Origin: Comamonadaceae bacterium
GTDB taxonomy: Bacteria > Pseudomonadota > Gammaproteobacteria > Burkholderiales > Burkholderiaceae_C
Assembly (NCBI GenBank): GCA_015999985.1
Contig: JAECRA010000038.1
Span: 1-41,522 of the forward strand
Reading direction: 5' to 3'
Length of the DNA: 41,522 nt
Shown: piece after piece, positions 7,748-16,813 of the stretch
How positions within the stretch are numbered: the first letter of the stretch is position 1
Layout: each line of letters begins with the position of its first letter
The notes under the pieces: model-generated
Database searches by the model: none
Told to the model about the DNA's origin: nothing
Seen by the model: the letters and a program-made list of their open reading frames with translations, nothing else
Position numbers and translations under genes: made by a program

Positions 7748-9226
7748 ATGAATCCTGAGATCCGGCTACGTGTGCACGAGGTCGAGGTACGGGAGTGGCC
7801 ATATCAGCTGCGCTTGCCCTTTCGCTTCGGCAGCGTCACCAAGACCCATGGCCGGCAGGTCGTACTGCGCGCCCGGGTTTCCATAGGCGGAGGGGCCAGC
7901 GCCTGGGGATGCGCGGCCGAGTCCTTGAGTGCAAAGTGGTTCGACAAGAACCCCCTTCTCTCCGACGACGACAACCACGATCAACTGCGTTGGTCCATCG
8001 AGGCCGCAGTGCGGCACTACACCGCGCAAGGCGAGGACACTGCCTTTGGCCACGCCATGGCAGCCTACGGCGACTTGATCGATGAGGCTCGCCACCAGGC
8101 GCTGGGGCCGCTCATAGCTAGCTATGGCGCTGCGCTGCTGGACCGCTGCGTGATCGATGCCTTGGGAAAGCTGCGAGGTTTGTCGTTCTGGGCGTTAATG
8201 CAAAACAATCTGGTGGGCATGCAGACCACGCACTGGGCGCCCGATCTGGCGGGTGTCGATGCTGGTCGCTTTCTGAGCAACTTGTCTCCTCAGCGTGAAC
8301 TGCTGGTGCGACATACTGTCGGACTGGTTGATGCAATCACGCCCCTGGATCAAGCCCCGCACAGCGCAGTAAGCGACGGCTTGCCCGAGACACTGGAAGC
8401 CGTGGTCGCGACCTACCGGCAGAGTCATTTCAAGCTCAAGGTCAGTGGCCAGTTGGAGCTCGACCTGCAACGGCTCGAAGCCATCGCTGCCGTGCTCGAT
8501 ACCATGCCGCACGCCTACTACGTCACCCTGGACGGTAACGAGCAGTTCCAGGCTGTCGAACCCGTCGTGGAATTTATGTCCATGGTGTCCGAGGCGCCTC
8601 GCCTACGCCGACTTTTTAAATCTCTGTTGTGGATCGAGCAACCCTTGTCCCGGCATGTGGCCTTGCAGGCGAGCGTGAAAGCCATCGACGCGATATGCCC
8701 GGTGATCATCGACGAGTCCGACGCGGACATGGAGGCATTTCCAACGGCCATTGCATTGGGTTATCGCGGCGTGTCCAGCAAGAACTGCAAAGGACTCTAT
8801 AAATCCCTCATCAACCGTGCGCGGTGCGAAAGTCGCAACGCGGCCAATCCTCAGGGCAAGCTATTCATGTCTGCCGAAGACCTGACCACGTTGCCGGGCA
8901 TTTCTCTGCAACAAGATCTGGCTCTGGTGAGCTTGTTGGGCCTCGGTCATGTCGAGAAGAACGCCCACCATTTTGTGGACGGCATGCGCGGCCGCCCGGA
9001 GACAGAACAACGCCGCTTCGTGCAGGCCCACCCCGATCTCTATCGGCTTGACACCTTGACCAATGGGGAACGCTTGGCGCGGCTGAAGCTGAGCAACGGG
9101 ATTGTGCGGCTGGACTCGCTTGGCGGCCCTGGCTTCGCCTGCGCCGTCGAGCCAGATTGGAACAGCCTACCGCCCTCTCCTGCTTCCCGTTGGCCCGACT
9201 TCCTGAAGGAATCCCATGCCCAATGA
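7748..9226 (+). CDS. Enolase-superfamily protein (mandelate racemase/muconate-lactonising type)
   Basis: A 492-residue protein with the superfamily pattern in order. A KxK (K229, K231 in HFKLKVSG) is followed by the metal ligands D262 (VTLDGNEQF), E297 (LLWIEQPL) and D322 (PVIIDESD), and then K345/K348 (SSKNCKG) on the following strand. Such enzymes abstract a proton alpha to a carboxylate. The lysine pairing resembles cycloisomerase/epimerase members more than acid-sugar dehydratases. It is about 100 residues longer than usual, the extra length lying before the KxK. It begins a three-gene operon with overlaps of 11 and 4 nt. The reaction is unknown. Confidence 0.75.
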   Translation: MNPEIRLRVHEVEVREWPYQLRLPFRFGSVTKTHGRQVVLRARVSIGGGASAWGCAAESLSAKWFDKNPLLSDDDNHDQLRWSIEAAVRHYTAQGEDTAFGHAMAAYGDLIDEARHQALGPLIASYGAALLDRCVIDALGKLRGLSFWALMQNNLVGMQTTHWAPDLAGVDAGRFLSNLSPQRELLVRHTVGLVDAITPLDQAPHSAVSDGLPETLEAVVATYRQSHFKLKVSGQLELDLQRLEAIAAVLDTMPHAYYVTLDGNEQFQAVEPVVEFMSMVSEAPRLRRLFKSLLWIEQPLSRHVALQASVKAIDAICPVIIDESDADMEAFPTAIALGYRGVSSKNCKGLYKSLINRARCESRNAANPQGKLFMSAEDLTTLPGISLQQDLALVSLLGLGHVEKNAHHFVDGMRGRPETEQRRFVQAHPDLYRLDTLTNGERLARLKLSNGIVRLDSLGGPGFACAVEPDWNSLPPSPASRWPDFLKESHAQ

Positions 9227-10646
9227 TTCCAACGCCGCAGGCGGCACGAGCATCCCCTGGTTATCTGCAGCCGAATTGCTCACCCAGTACCGTGCCCACG
9301 CGCTGTCACCGGTCGAGGTAACGCGATGCGTGCTGGAGCGAGCCGAGCGTTCGCAAGCCTCTTTGAACGCCTTCTGCCTGCTGGATGCGCCAGCTGCCCT
9401 TGAAGCCGCAACCGCGTCCGAACAGCGATGGCTACGCAATGAACCCATGGGCTTGCTCGATGGAGTGCCTGTATCAGTCAAAGACATCGTGTTCACCAGG
9501 AATTGGCCCACACTGCGTGGTTCACGCACGGTGTCGCCAAATCAGGCCTGGCTGGAAGACGCCCCTGCAGTAGCGCGGCTGCGCGAGCATGGCGCTGTGC
9601 TTTTCGGCAAGACCACCACGCCTGAGTTTGCTGTCGGCGCGGTCACGCGCAGCCCGCTGACCGGTGTGACCCGAAGCCCATGGGGCTTTGACTACACGCC
9701 GGGCGGCAGCAGTGGCGGCGCGGGAGCTGCGGTGGCAGCTGGCATCGGTCCACTGGCGGTGGCGACTGATGCCGGGGGCTCAATCCGGGTGCCGTCCAGC
9801 TTCTGTGGAGTGTTTGGCTTCAAGCCCAGCGGGGGTCGCGTGCCGGCATACCCGCCCACCCCCTACGCAAGCCTGGCCAGCATTGGCCCCATGAGTAGAG
9901 CTGTGGAAGACGCGGCGCTGATGATGGCCGTGATCGGCGAGCCTGATCCGCGCGACTGGGGGGCGTTGCCCCACGACCGGGTACCCTACCACGCCTCGCT
10001 TGAGCGCTCGTTCGAGGGGCTGCGTATCGCGTGGAGTCCAACGCTGGGGTATGCGCGCGTGGACTCCGAAGTGCAAGCGCTGTGCGAACAGGCCGCGGCG
10101 GTGTTTCGAGAACTGGGAGCGCGAGTCACCACGGTGGACGCTCCATTCGAAAACCCATTGCCGCTGATCGAACGTTTCAAGGAAGCTCTGACCCATTTCG
10201 CATTCCAGTCCTTCGACGAAGATCGACTGGCTTTGATGGACGAGCGCATCGTACGCACCATCCGTCAGAGTCGGAAAACAGTGTCGGTCACGGATCACCT
10301 GGCGGTAGAAGCACAGCGCGCAGCTTTCGGCGCTCGCATGAACACCTTCCACCAGTCGTACGATCTGCTACTCACACCCACGGTTGCAGTGCCACCATTT
10401 GCAGCCGACCTGAGCCAACCGCCGGGCTACTCGGACTCCACCGAATGGTATCCCTTCACCTCGCCTTTCAACTTCTCCCGACAACCTGCGGCCAGTGTGC
10501 CCTGTGGCTTTACCCGCGCAGGCCTGCCCGTAGGTTTGCAGATAGTGGGGCCGGCGCATGCAGACCTGCTGGTCCTGCAAGCGGCACACGGCTTTGAGCG
10601 AGCCTGCCCCTGGCGGCAGACACGTCCTGTTGAATGGATTTCATGA
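9216..10646 (+). CDS. Amidase-signature family hydrolase
   Basis: A 476-residue protein with the Ser-cisSer-Lys triad visible: K89 (VSVKD), S165 (TPGGSSGG) and S189 (DAGGSIRVP). The 24-residue spacing between the two serines matches fatty-acid amide hydrolase and other members. It hydrolyses a C-N amide bond in the cytoplasm; specificity cannot be read. The start overlaps the end of the enolase-superfamily gene by 11 nt, and its stop overlaps the next ATG. With sdaA co-regulated nearby, a serine-containing amide is one candidate substrate, but that is inference. Confidence 0.9.
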   Translation: MPNDSNAAGGTSIPWLSAAELLTQYRAHALSPVEVTRCVLERAERSQASLNAFCLLDAPAALEAATASEQRWLRNEPMGLLDGVPVSVKDIVFTRNWPTLRGSRTVSPNQAWLEDAPAVARLREHGAVLFGKTTTPEFAVGAVTRSPLTGVTRSPWGFDYTPGGSSGGAGAAVAAGIGPLAVATDAGGSIRVPSSFCGVFGFKPSGGRVPAYPPTPYASLASIGPMSRAVEDAALMMAVIGEPDPRDWGALPHDRVPYHASLERSFEGLRIAWSPTLGYARVDSEVQALCEQAAAVFRELGARVTTVDAPFENPLPLIERFKEALTHFAFQSFDEDRLALMDERIVRTIRQSRKTVSVTDHLAVEAQRAAFGARMNTFHQSYDLLLTPTVAVPPFAADLSQPPGYSDSTEWYPFTSPFNFSRQPAASVPCGFTRAGLPVGLQIVGPAHADLLVLQAAHGFERACPWRQTRPVEWIS

Positions 10647-11485
10647 AGCTCGCCCTTTGCAACGAAGTATTGTCTCACCTGCCCTTCGAGCGGCAGTGCA
10701 TGTTGGCCTCTCAACTAGGTTATCAAGGCCTGGAGGTCGCGCCCTTCACGCTCGCGTCCGACCCCTCTTCCATTAAACCAGCGACCGCACGGGCATGGGC
10801 CGACACGGCGGCCGACCACGGGCTTGCGATCTGCGGCCTGCACTGGCTACTGGCGCGTCCGGAAGGGATGTCTATCACCACGACAGATGCACAGGTGCGT
10901 CGCCGTACCATGAACTTTCTGAAGCACATGATAGAGATCGGCGCCGCGTGCGGAGCTGATGTGCTCGTGCACGGTTCACCGCGTCAAAGGGCACCCGAGC
11001 CCGGCCAATCCGTAGCCGACGCAGTCGCTCGTGCGGCAGAACTGTGGGCTTCGCTGGCGGAATATGCGAGCACCTCGGGCGTCGTCTATTGCATCGAGCC
11101 GCTGGCACCGACCACCACCCCGGTGATCAACACCCTGGCGCAGGCCGCCGTCATTGTCGACTCGGTCGACTCGCCCGCATTGCGCACCATGCTCGACCTG
11201 GGGGCAAGTGCACAGGCAGAGTCACAAACACCAGATGAGGTCCTCAAACACCACCTGGAACTCGACCACATAGCGCACGTCCAATTGAATGACTGCAATA
11301 GGCGCGGTCCCGGTCAAGGCGAGACAGCAGTCGCACCGGTGCTTGAGGTTTTGCGAGAGAGCGGCTATGCGGGTTGGGTATCGATAGAGCCCTTTGATTT
11401 TTACCCCTCTCCCGAGGCGTGCGCCGCTTTCAGCAGCGGCTATGTGCAAGGCTTGTGGCGCGCTTGCGGCGAAATGCGCCGTTAG
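10643..11485 (+). CDS. Sugar phosphate isomerase/epimerase-like TIM-barrel protein
   Basis: A 280-residue protein of the xylose-isomerase-like TIM-barrel family. The N-terminus MKLALCNEV and the segments GYQGLEVAPF, CIEPLAP, MLDLGA and SIEPFDF are the strand ends that carry metal ligands (Glu, Asp, Glu). Where relatives often have HxKD or HxHD, this one reads HVQLND. The ATG at 10643 overlaps the amidase stop as ATGA; an in-frame ATG at 10634 would add MDF. It is the last gene of the operon. The product may epimerise a small hydroxy-keto acid or polyol, substrate unknown. Confidence 0.8.
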   Translation: MKLALCNEVLSHLPFERQCMLASQLGYQGLEVAPFTLASDPSSIKPATARAWADTAADHGLAICGLHWLLARPEGMSITTTDAQVRRRTMNFLKHMIEIGAACGADVLVHGSPRQRAPEPGQSVADAVARAAELWASLAEYASTSGVVYCIEPLAPTTTPVINTLAQAAVIVDSVDSPALRTMLDLGASAQAESQTPDEVLKHHLELDHIAHVQLNDCNRRGPGQGETAVAPVLEVLRESGYAGWVSIEPFDFYPSPEACAAFSSGYVQGLWRACGEMRR

Positions 11486-11523
11486 ACAAGGCGCGGTATC
11501 TACCACCGCCGATGCTTGTCACA

Positions 11524-11546
11524 GGCGTTAACCCCTGAAAAACGCC
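11524..11546 (+). terminator. Possible weak terminator hairpin after the rightward operon
   Basis: GGCGTT and AACGCC form a 6-bp stem around an 11-nt loop 38 bp after the operon stop, followed by ACCTCTTTCC rather than a proper U-tract. Weak support. Confidence 0.3.
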
Positions 11547-11563
11547 ACCTCTTTCCAGGATTG

Positions 11564-11577
11564 ACCTGTGGACAGGT
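11564..11577. promoter_or_regulatory. Perfect palindrome upstream of the AraC gene
   Basis: ACCTGTGGACAGGT is a perfect 6-2-6 palindrome 68 bp before the AraC start, adjoining TTGACC (11561-11566). It may be an operator of an unidentified regulator; AraC proteins themselves usually bind direct repeats. No good -10 was found at standard spacing. Confidence 0.35.
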
Positions 11578-11644
11578 TCACGCACCTGCGGTATACCTCA
11601 ATCTGGCGTAAATTCGTCAAAGGTTGATACATCGGAGGCGTGCA

Positions 11645-12598
11645 GTGGAAATAGTGAAAGTCAACATGGGGGCGCTGGGCAAGCAGGATCGAAGCGACTC
11701 ATGGCGATCCATTTGCAGCAAGATGATTCACACAGTGGAGGTTTCCGGAACCGTTCTGGATTCTTTCTCTGCCGAAATGACCGTCAGAAAGCACGACATC
11801 ATGTCTTGCGGGCTCTTCTGGAGCCAACCCCACCGGGTGCGGTGGAGCCGTGCACAGCTATCAGACCCTGTTGACCCCAGTTATCTTGTCAGCTGGCAGA
11901 TCGAAGGTGAAGCACATATAGAGCACGGCAGGCAGCGGCTGGTCCAATCGGCGGGTAGTGTCGCTATCGTGGATACCCGGCAAGCGACGAGTGTGACCTT
12001 CCCCGTGGAGGTCAGGCGCATCGTGGCCAGGCTGCCGGCTAGAACGCTCGAGATGCGAATGCCGCAACTGCTGACGTCCCGACTGGAGGTTTTTCAACCT
12101 TCTGGTCCGTTCGCACCTACCCTTTTTTCCTATCTCAGCGAGCTCTCGCGGGAAGCCACCACCCTGGTTCCCTCAGACGTAGAAGCCCTCGTGGAAAACG
12201 TCTGCAATTTGCTGAAAGTAACCTTCGGCCGCACAGATGCCCCTTGCGATGCGCGGGAACTCAGGCGCCAAGCCTTGGTCCGCTACCTACGCAAAAATGC
12301 GTGCGACCCAGCGATCTCTCTGGATCAGGCGGCCGCGCAGCTCAATATGTCCCGCCGCCTGGTGCAACAGCTCCTGCAGGGCATGAATACGAGCTTCACG
12401 CAGTTTGTACTTGACCAGAGGCTGAGCTCGGTCGAATCGCAACTGGCAGGTGCAGAAGGTGCTTCGATCTCTCAAATTGCCTATAGCAACGGATTCAACG
12501 ACATCTCCCACTTCAATCATTTGTTCAAACGCAGGTTCGGAATGGCACCATCCGATTACCGGGAACACGCGCGCTATTCGAAGCAGCCCCAACGCTGA
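11645..12598 (+). CDS. AraC-family transcriptional regulator (FeaR-like layout)
   Basis: A 317-residue protein with an N-terminal ligand-binding half (about 1-200) and a C-terminal AraC double helix-turn-helix. The second helix-turn-helix contains ISQIAYSNGFNDISHFNHLF and ends FGMAPSDYR, the standard AraC ending. The chosen start is a GTG at 11645 with GGAGG 6 nt upstream; the open frame reaches a TTG at 11624 without a binding site. It ends 3 bp from the convergent D-2-hydroxyacid dehydrogenase gene. It may activate the leftward oxidative cluster or the operon to its left. Confidence 0.9.
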   Translation: MEIVKVNMGALGKQDRSDSWRSICSKMIHTVEVSGTVLDSFSAEMTVRKHDIMSCGLFWSQPHRVRWSRAQLSDPVDPSYLVSWQIEGEAHIEHGRQRLVQSAGSVAIVDTRQATSVTFPVEVRRIVARLPARTLEMRMPQLLTSRLEVFQPSGPFAPTLFSYLSELSREATTLVPSDVEALVENVCNLLKVTFGRTDAPCDARELRRQALVRYLRKNACDPAISLDQAAAQLNMSRRLVQQLLQGMNTSFTQFVLDQRLSSVESQLAGAEGASISQIAYSNGFNDISHFNHLFKRRFGMAPSDYREHARYSKQPQR

Positions 12599-12601
12599 GA
12601 C

Positions 12602-13588
12602 TCAGGGCAGCAAAGCTTGCGGGTTCAGTACATTCTTCGGATGGCCTGCAAAAAAGTCCAGGACGTTTCTAAATGCCGAGCCGAAGTAAAGCTCGTAACC
12701 TTTTTGTTCGACGTAGCCAAGATGGGGTGTCGCGACCACGTTGTCGGCCATCAAGCCCAGCTCTCCGGTACTCGCAGGCTCTGTCTCGAAGACATCAAGA
12801 GCCGCAAAACCCGGGCGCCCAGCCGCCAACGCCCGCTGAAGTGCGCCAGACTCCACCAACTCTGCCCGACTCGTGTTCACAATTAACGACGTAGGCTTCA
12901 TCGACGCCAGATCAGCCGCGCTGACAATGCCTCTGGTAGCATCGTTCAACCGCAGGTGAAGCGTCAAAACATCCGCCTGTGCAAAGAAATTCTCCTTGGT
13001 TTCAGCAGCTTGGTGGCCGTCCTGTATCGCCTGCGCCCTGCTCGCCTCACGCCCCCAGACAAGAATATGCATACCAAATGCTTTGCCATACTGGGCAATC
13101 AAACGGCCAATCTTTCCGTAGCCCCAGATGCCCAGCGTGTCTCCCTTGAGTGTTCGGCCAATTCCGTCGTACTGAGCCTCGTTCGATGAGCGCTGCCAAC
13201 GACCTGCCTTCATCTGCGCCGCGTACTGCGGAATCCGGCGATAGGCCGCCATGATCAGGGCCCATGTCAGCTCGGCAGGAGCGGTCGGGTCACCCACACC
13301 TTCCACAATGGTGATGCCCAAGCTCGTAGCGGCAGCTACATCTATGTGGCCACTGACCTTGCCTGTTTGAGAAATGAGCTTCAGATCCGGAAGCCTTCTG
13401 AGAAGGTCTGCAGAAAAACTGGTTCGTTCGCGAATAAGCACCACGGCGTCGAATCCACGCAATGCCTCAACCAGCGCGTCGCCGCTCAGCGATTGCGTCA
13501 GAACGTGGACCTCATGATCTGCCAGCAACTGGTAGCACTCAAGCTTGGACACCGCATTTTGATAGTCGTCTAGAACCGCAATTTTCAT
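12602..13588 (-). CDS. D-2-hydroxyacid dehydrogenase, NAD-dependent
   Basis: A 328-residue member of the phosphoglycerate dehydrogenase-like family. The Rossmann motif GIWGYGKIG lies at 153-161, and catalytic R241 (NTSRAELV), E270 (DVFETEP) and H289 (ATPHLGY) have the canonical 29 and 19 residue spacing. It reduces a 2-keto acid to a D-2-hydroxy acid or the reverse. The ribosome binding site AAGGAGG is near perfect, suggesting high expression. It is the last gene of the leftward Baeyer-Villiger cluster; its substrate may be a chain released from the ring-cleavage product. Confidence 0.9.
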   Translation of the reverse strand: MKIAVLDDYQNAVSKLECYQLLADHEVHVLTQSLSGDALVEALRGFDAVVLIRERTSFSADLLRRLPDLKLISQTGKVSGHIDVAAATSLGITIVEGVGDPTAPAELTWALIMAAYRRIPQYAAQMKAGRWQRSSNEAQYDGIGRTLKGDTLGIWGYGKIGRLIAQYGKAFGMHILVWGREASRAQAIQDGHQAAETKENFFAQADVLTLHLRLNDATRGIVSAADLASMKPTSLIVNTSRAELVESGALQRALAAGRPGFAALDVFETEPASTGELGLMADNVVATPHLGYVEQKGYELYFGSAFRNVLDFFAGHPKNVLNPQALLP

Positions 13589-13676
13589 AAATCCTCCTTA
13601 GGAAGCTTCTGCAAAACCCTGTGCGAGGATAAGTGAAAATGGGGAAAGCTTTGCAGCAGCGTTCTACTATGGAACC

Positions 13677-14240
13677 TTACGAAGTCGCCGAGCCGCCACC
13701 CTGGCGCCGGATAGGTTCAGACGGGAATTCGGGCAAGGGATAGGGAAACCAATAGTCGGGGGGGACTCTTTTTGAGGCCGGCCCATGGCGGCTGAGCTCC
13801 ATGACCACCTTCAGCGGACCATCGGTCTGCACATAAACGAAGTCAATGTCCCGCTCCTTCATTCTCCCTTCCATCAACGGGGGGCAGCCCCGTAGTCGAA
13901 ACTCCTCCACTGCGGCATCGAAGTCTCGGCCATCGTAGTCGATGAGAACGTGATGAACGCCTTCTCCTTTTTCTTCCAGAAATTCCCGGTAGATAGAGCG
14001 CCCCTCCAAAGGCTGGATGACCTCCCAGCGAAAGCCTTTGGTCCACGCGATAGCCAGACGCATACTATAGGGCGTATCCACCCCCCTGACCCGCATATTG
14101 CTCAGATTGTGCGGGCCGTAGGTCCATACCGCCCAGGGGCCAATCCCAGACTTTTCAACAAAATTCTTGATCGTCTCGTCGCAGTCCTCAACGACCATGC
14201 AAACCTGCTGGATGCCCGTGGCTAGTGGATGGATTTTCAT
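13677..14240 (-). CDS. VOC-family (glyoxalase/bleomycin-resistance fold) protein
   Basis: A 187-residue vicinal-oxygen-chelate protein with paired beta-alpha-beta3 modules. Likely metal ligands are E74-region (WEVIQPLEG), H in GVHHVLIDYDG and E in VVMELSRHG. The first module has Q-Q-V where many members have a His ligand, so the metal site may be incomplete or use Gln. A proline-rich tail (VPPDYWFPYPLPEFP) extends beyond the fold. Relatives include methylmalonyl-CoA epimerases and lyases. It lies between the SDR/monooxygenase pair and the dehydrogenase in the same direction, consistent with processing of an oxidised intermediate. Confidence 0.8.
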   Translation of the reverse strand: MKIHPLATGIQQVCMVVEDCDETIKNFVEKSGIGPWAVWTYGPHNLSNMRVRGVDTPYSMRLAIAWTKGFRWEVIQPLEGRSIYREFLEEKGEGVHHVLIDYDGRDFDAAVEEFRLRGCPPLMEGRMKERDIDFVYVQTDGPLKVVMELSRHGPASKRVPPDYWFPYPLPEFPSEPIRRQGGGSATS

Positions 14241-14286
14241 CTGGAATGAGTTTGAATGGATGGAAATACCAAGTTCAGCAACCCGT

Positions 14287-15081
14287 TCATGGGCTTCTTC
14301 CGGCCATCACGCCGCCGTCAATGAGATAGCTGGCACCGGTGATAAAGGAGGCTTGGTCACTCGATAGGAAGGTCACCAATTGAGCCACCTCGGCAGGAGA
14401 GCCATATCGCTTGAGCGGAATGCCCGAGACATTTCTCGCCCGTATGTCTGAAGCCACGCCAGAGTTCGCCTCAATTTCGCGAATCATGGCGGTTTCTATC
14501 GTTCCGGGGTTGACGGTGTTCACACGAATGCCGTGCCTGGCGCCTTCCAGGGCGGCACTTTTCATCAAGCCTATGACGGCGTGCTTGCTCGCCACATAGG
14601 GAGACAAGCCGACACTACCGCGCACCCCACCAGTGGATGAGGTGATCACGATGGAGCCCCCAGAGCCTCCCTGCATGATGCGCATGGAATGCTTCAGGCA
14701 AACAAAGACACTTCTGAGATTGACCGCCATCACGCGATCAAAAGCATCCAAAGCTTGATCCACGATGGGCGAGACTTTTCCGACCGTTCCCGCGTTCAGA
14801 AATGCAGCGTCCACCCGACCAAATCTTGTGTTGATGTCCGCGAAAGCGGCATCGAGCCGATTTTCATCTGCAATGTCGAAGGCGTAATAGGCAGCAGGCT
14901 TTCTGAAGGATTGAGCTTGCTTCTTCAACCCTTGCTCATCCTGGTCCATCAGAACAAGGGTGGCCCCGAGCGCATCAAACCTCTCGGCAGTCGCGTGTCC
15001 GATCCCGCCGACCGAGCCTGTGATCAGAACGTTCTTTCCCGCGAATGAGTCAGTATTGATAGAGTTCATGGCTGGGCTCAC
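14287..15081 (-). CDS. Short-chain dehydrogenase/reductase, SDR1
   Basis: A classical SDR of 264 residues: cofactor motif TGSVGGIG, NAG motif (LNAGTVG), catalytic Ser in ITSSTGG, and YxxxK in YVASKHAV. An acidic residue after the second strand (MDQDE) points to NAD(H). The GTG start at 15081 overlaps the monooxygenase stop by 4 nt; an ATG at 15069 is the alternative. It probably oxidises an alcohol to the ketone used by the adjacent Baeyer-Villiger monooxygenase, as with cyclohexanol dehydrogenases, though the substrate is not known. Confidence 0.92.
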   Translation of the reverse strand: MSPAMNSINTDSFAGKNVLITGSVGGIGHATAERFDALGATLVLMDQDEQGLKKQAQSFRKPAAYYAFDIADENRLDAAFADINTRFGRVDAAFLNAGTVGKVSPIVDQALDAFDRVMAVNLRSVFVCLKHSMRIMQGGSGGSIVITSSTGGVRGSVGLSPYVASKHAVIGLMKSAALEGARHGIRVNTVNPGTIETAMIREIEANSGVASDIRARNVSGIPLKRYGSPAEVAQLVTFLSSDQASFITGASYLIDGGVMAGRSP

Positions 15082-16754
15082 GACAGGTCAGCCGCGACAT
15101 CTAAGACTGGATGCCGGTCGCAAATTTTGAAACCGGGATAGTTTTGCTGGGCGACTCGATCGCAGATCTCTCGATATGTACCGACGCCACCGGAATAGAG
15201 CATGAATCTTCGGGGCGACGAGCCGCTTTCAGGTCCTGCCATGTACCAGGAGTTGGCACGCAGGAATGGCATGGTCTCGGCCAGACTATTGGCATCATCC
15301 ATCCACTTGGACTCAGCTGCTTCTTCGGGCTCTATGTAATTTTTTCCTTGTTGCCGCATGGTCTGGAGGCAAGCCGTGATCCATTCGATGTGCTGCTCGA
15401 TGGAGACCATCATGTTGGTCAGCACGGACGGGCTGCCCGGCCCGGTCACCAGAAAAAGATTGGGAAATCCAGCCACCATCAGGCCCAGATAGGTGCCAGG
15501 CCCGTTTTTCCACTTCCCTTTCAGCGTTCTTCCGGCTATGCCCTTGATGTCAATCTTCATCAGCGAGCCCACAATCACATCGAAGCCCGTGGCAAAAACG
15601 ATGCAATCGAGATCGAGCTTTCTCTTTTGTGTGCTGAGGCCGTTCTCTTCGATGCCCTTGATAGGGTCATCGCGGATGTCAATGAGATCCACGTTGCTGC
15701 GGTTGAATGTCTCGAAATAGCCTGTATCAACGCAAATTCTTTTTGATCCAACAGGCAGCGTGATTGCCGGTGTGAGCAGTCTTCGCTTCTCAGGATCCTG
15801 CACGATGTCGGCAATCTTGGCGCGGATGAAGTCACCTGCGGCCTTGTTGGCGATAGGACTGGAAGATATGTCGCTGAAAGCACGTAGAAAGCCGGGGCCG
15901 CCCTTGGTCCACCGTTTCTCAAACTCAGCCGCTTGCTCCTGTAGGGACGTCTCTTCTGCCGTCCTCTCGCCAAATTCGTAGAGGGTTCCCGACGGTGCGT
16001 ACCGGGCCGTCTCTCGCAGCTGTGCGTAGTTGTCCTTCCACGCCCTCTTTTCGGCTTCATCCAGCATGCGATTTCTTGCAGGGACACTGTAGGTGGCTGT
16101 GCGTTGCAGCACTGTCAAGCTTCTCGCGGTCCTGGCAATCATGGGTATGGCCTGAATGCCAGATGAACCAGTACCGATGACTGCGACATTTTTCCCTGTG
16201 AAGTCGTAACCAGACTTGGGCCAGTGGCCGGTGTGCAGGATGTCGCCCTTGAACCTATCCTTGCCAGGAAACTCAGGTATCCGGGCGGCAGATAGGCAGC
16301 CAGTCGCCATGATGCAGAAACGAGCCCTGATTTCCCGACCTTCGTGCGTTTGAATTTTCCAGGCGTTTTCATGCTCCTTATAGGTAGCCGATACCACTCT
16401 GGTGTTGAGCCGGACATGTCGATTCAGATCGAAACGATCAGCCACATGCTCTATGTAGCGCAATATTTCAGGCTGGGTGGCATAGCGTTCACTCCACTCC
16501 CACTCTTGCTGCAGCTCCTCAGAAAACGAGTAGGAATACTGCATGCTTTCAACATCGCATCTCGCACCCGGGTAACGGTTCCAATTCCAGACGCCTCCAA
16601 TACTGTCAGAGGCTTCCAGAGCCAGCACAGTCAAGCCGGCTTGCCTCAACTTGTAGAGCGCCAGCAAGCCTGCAAATCCGGCTCCGATGATGATGGCATC
16701 GACATTAAGCTCTGAATCTGACCCTTCTTCGGTTGCCTGCGACTTTTTAATCAT
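15078..16754 (-). CDS. Baeyer-Villiger-type flavin monooxygenase
   Basis: A 558-residue class B flavoprotein. The FAD motif GAGFAG lies at about 24-29 and the NADPH motif GTGSSG near 194-199. Between them is the Baeyer-Villiger fingerprint FKGDILHTGHWP (about 168-179), matching FxGxxxHxxxWP. Such enzymes insert oxygen next to a ketone, giving lactones or esters, using NADPH and O2. I chose the ATG at 16754, preceded by GGAAG; the frame extends to a TTG at 16793 without a binding site. It is coupled to SDR1 by a 4-nt overlap. The upstream gap carries an inverted pair of TTTTCCG motifs. Confidence 0.93.
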   Translation of the reverse strand: MIKKSQATEEGSDSELNVDAIIIGAGFAGLLALYKLRQAGLTVLALEASDSIGGVWNWNRYPGARCDVESMQYSYSFSEELQQEWEWSERYATQPEILRYIEHVADRFDLNRHVRLNTRVVSATYKEHENAWKIQTHEGREIRARFCIMATGCLSAARIPEFPGKDRFKGDILHTGHWPKSGYDFTGKNVAVIGTGSSGIQAIPMIARTARSLTVLQRTATYSVPARNRMLDEAEKRAWKDNYAQLRETARYAPSGTLYEFGERTAEETSLQEQAAEFEKRWTKGGPGFLRAFSDISSSPIANKAAGDFIRAKIADIVQDPEKRRLLTPAITLPVGSKRICVDTGYFETFNRSNVDLIDIRDDPIKGIEENGLSTQKRKLDLDCIVFATGFDVIVGSLMKIDIKGIAGRTLKGKWKNGPGTYLGLMVAGFPNLFLVTGPGSPSVLTNMMVSIEQHIEWITACLQTMRQQGKNYIEPEEAAESKWMDDANSLAETMPFLRANSWYMAGPESGSSPRRFMLYSGGVGTYREICDRVAQQNYPGFKICDRHPVLDVAADLS

Positions 16755-16813
16755 TTCAAAACTTCCATCTAATCTGGTGGTGTACTCGGTCAAGAGCGAG
16801 TTTGCTTTTCATT

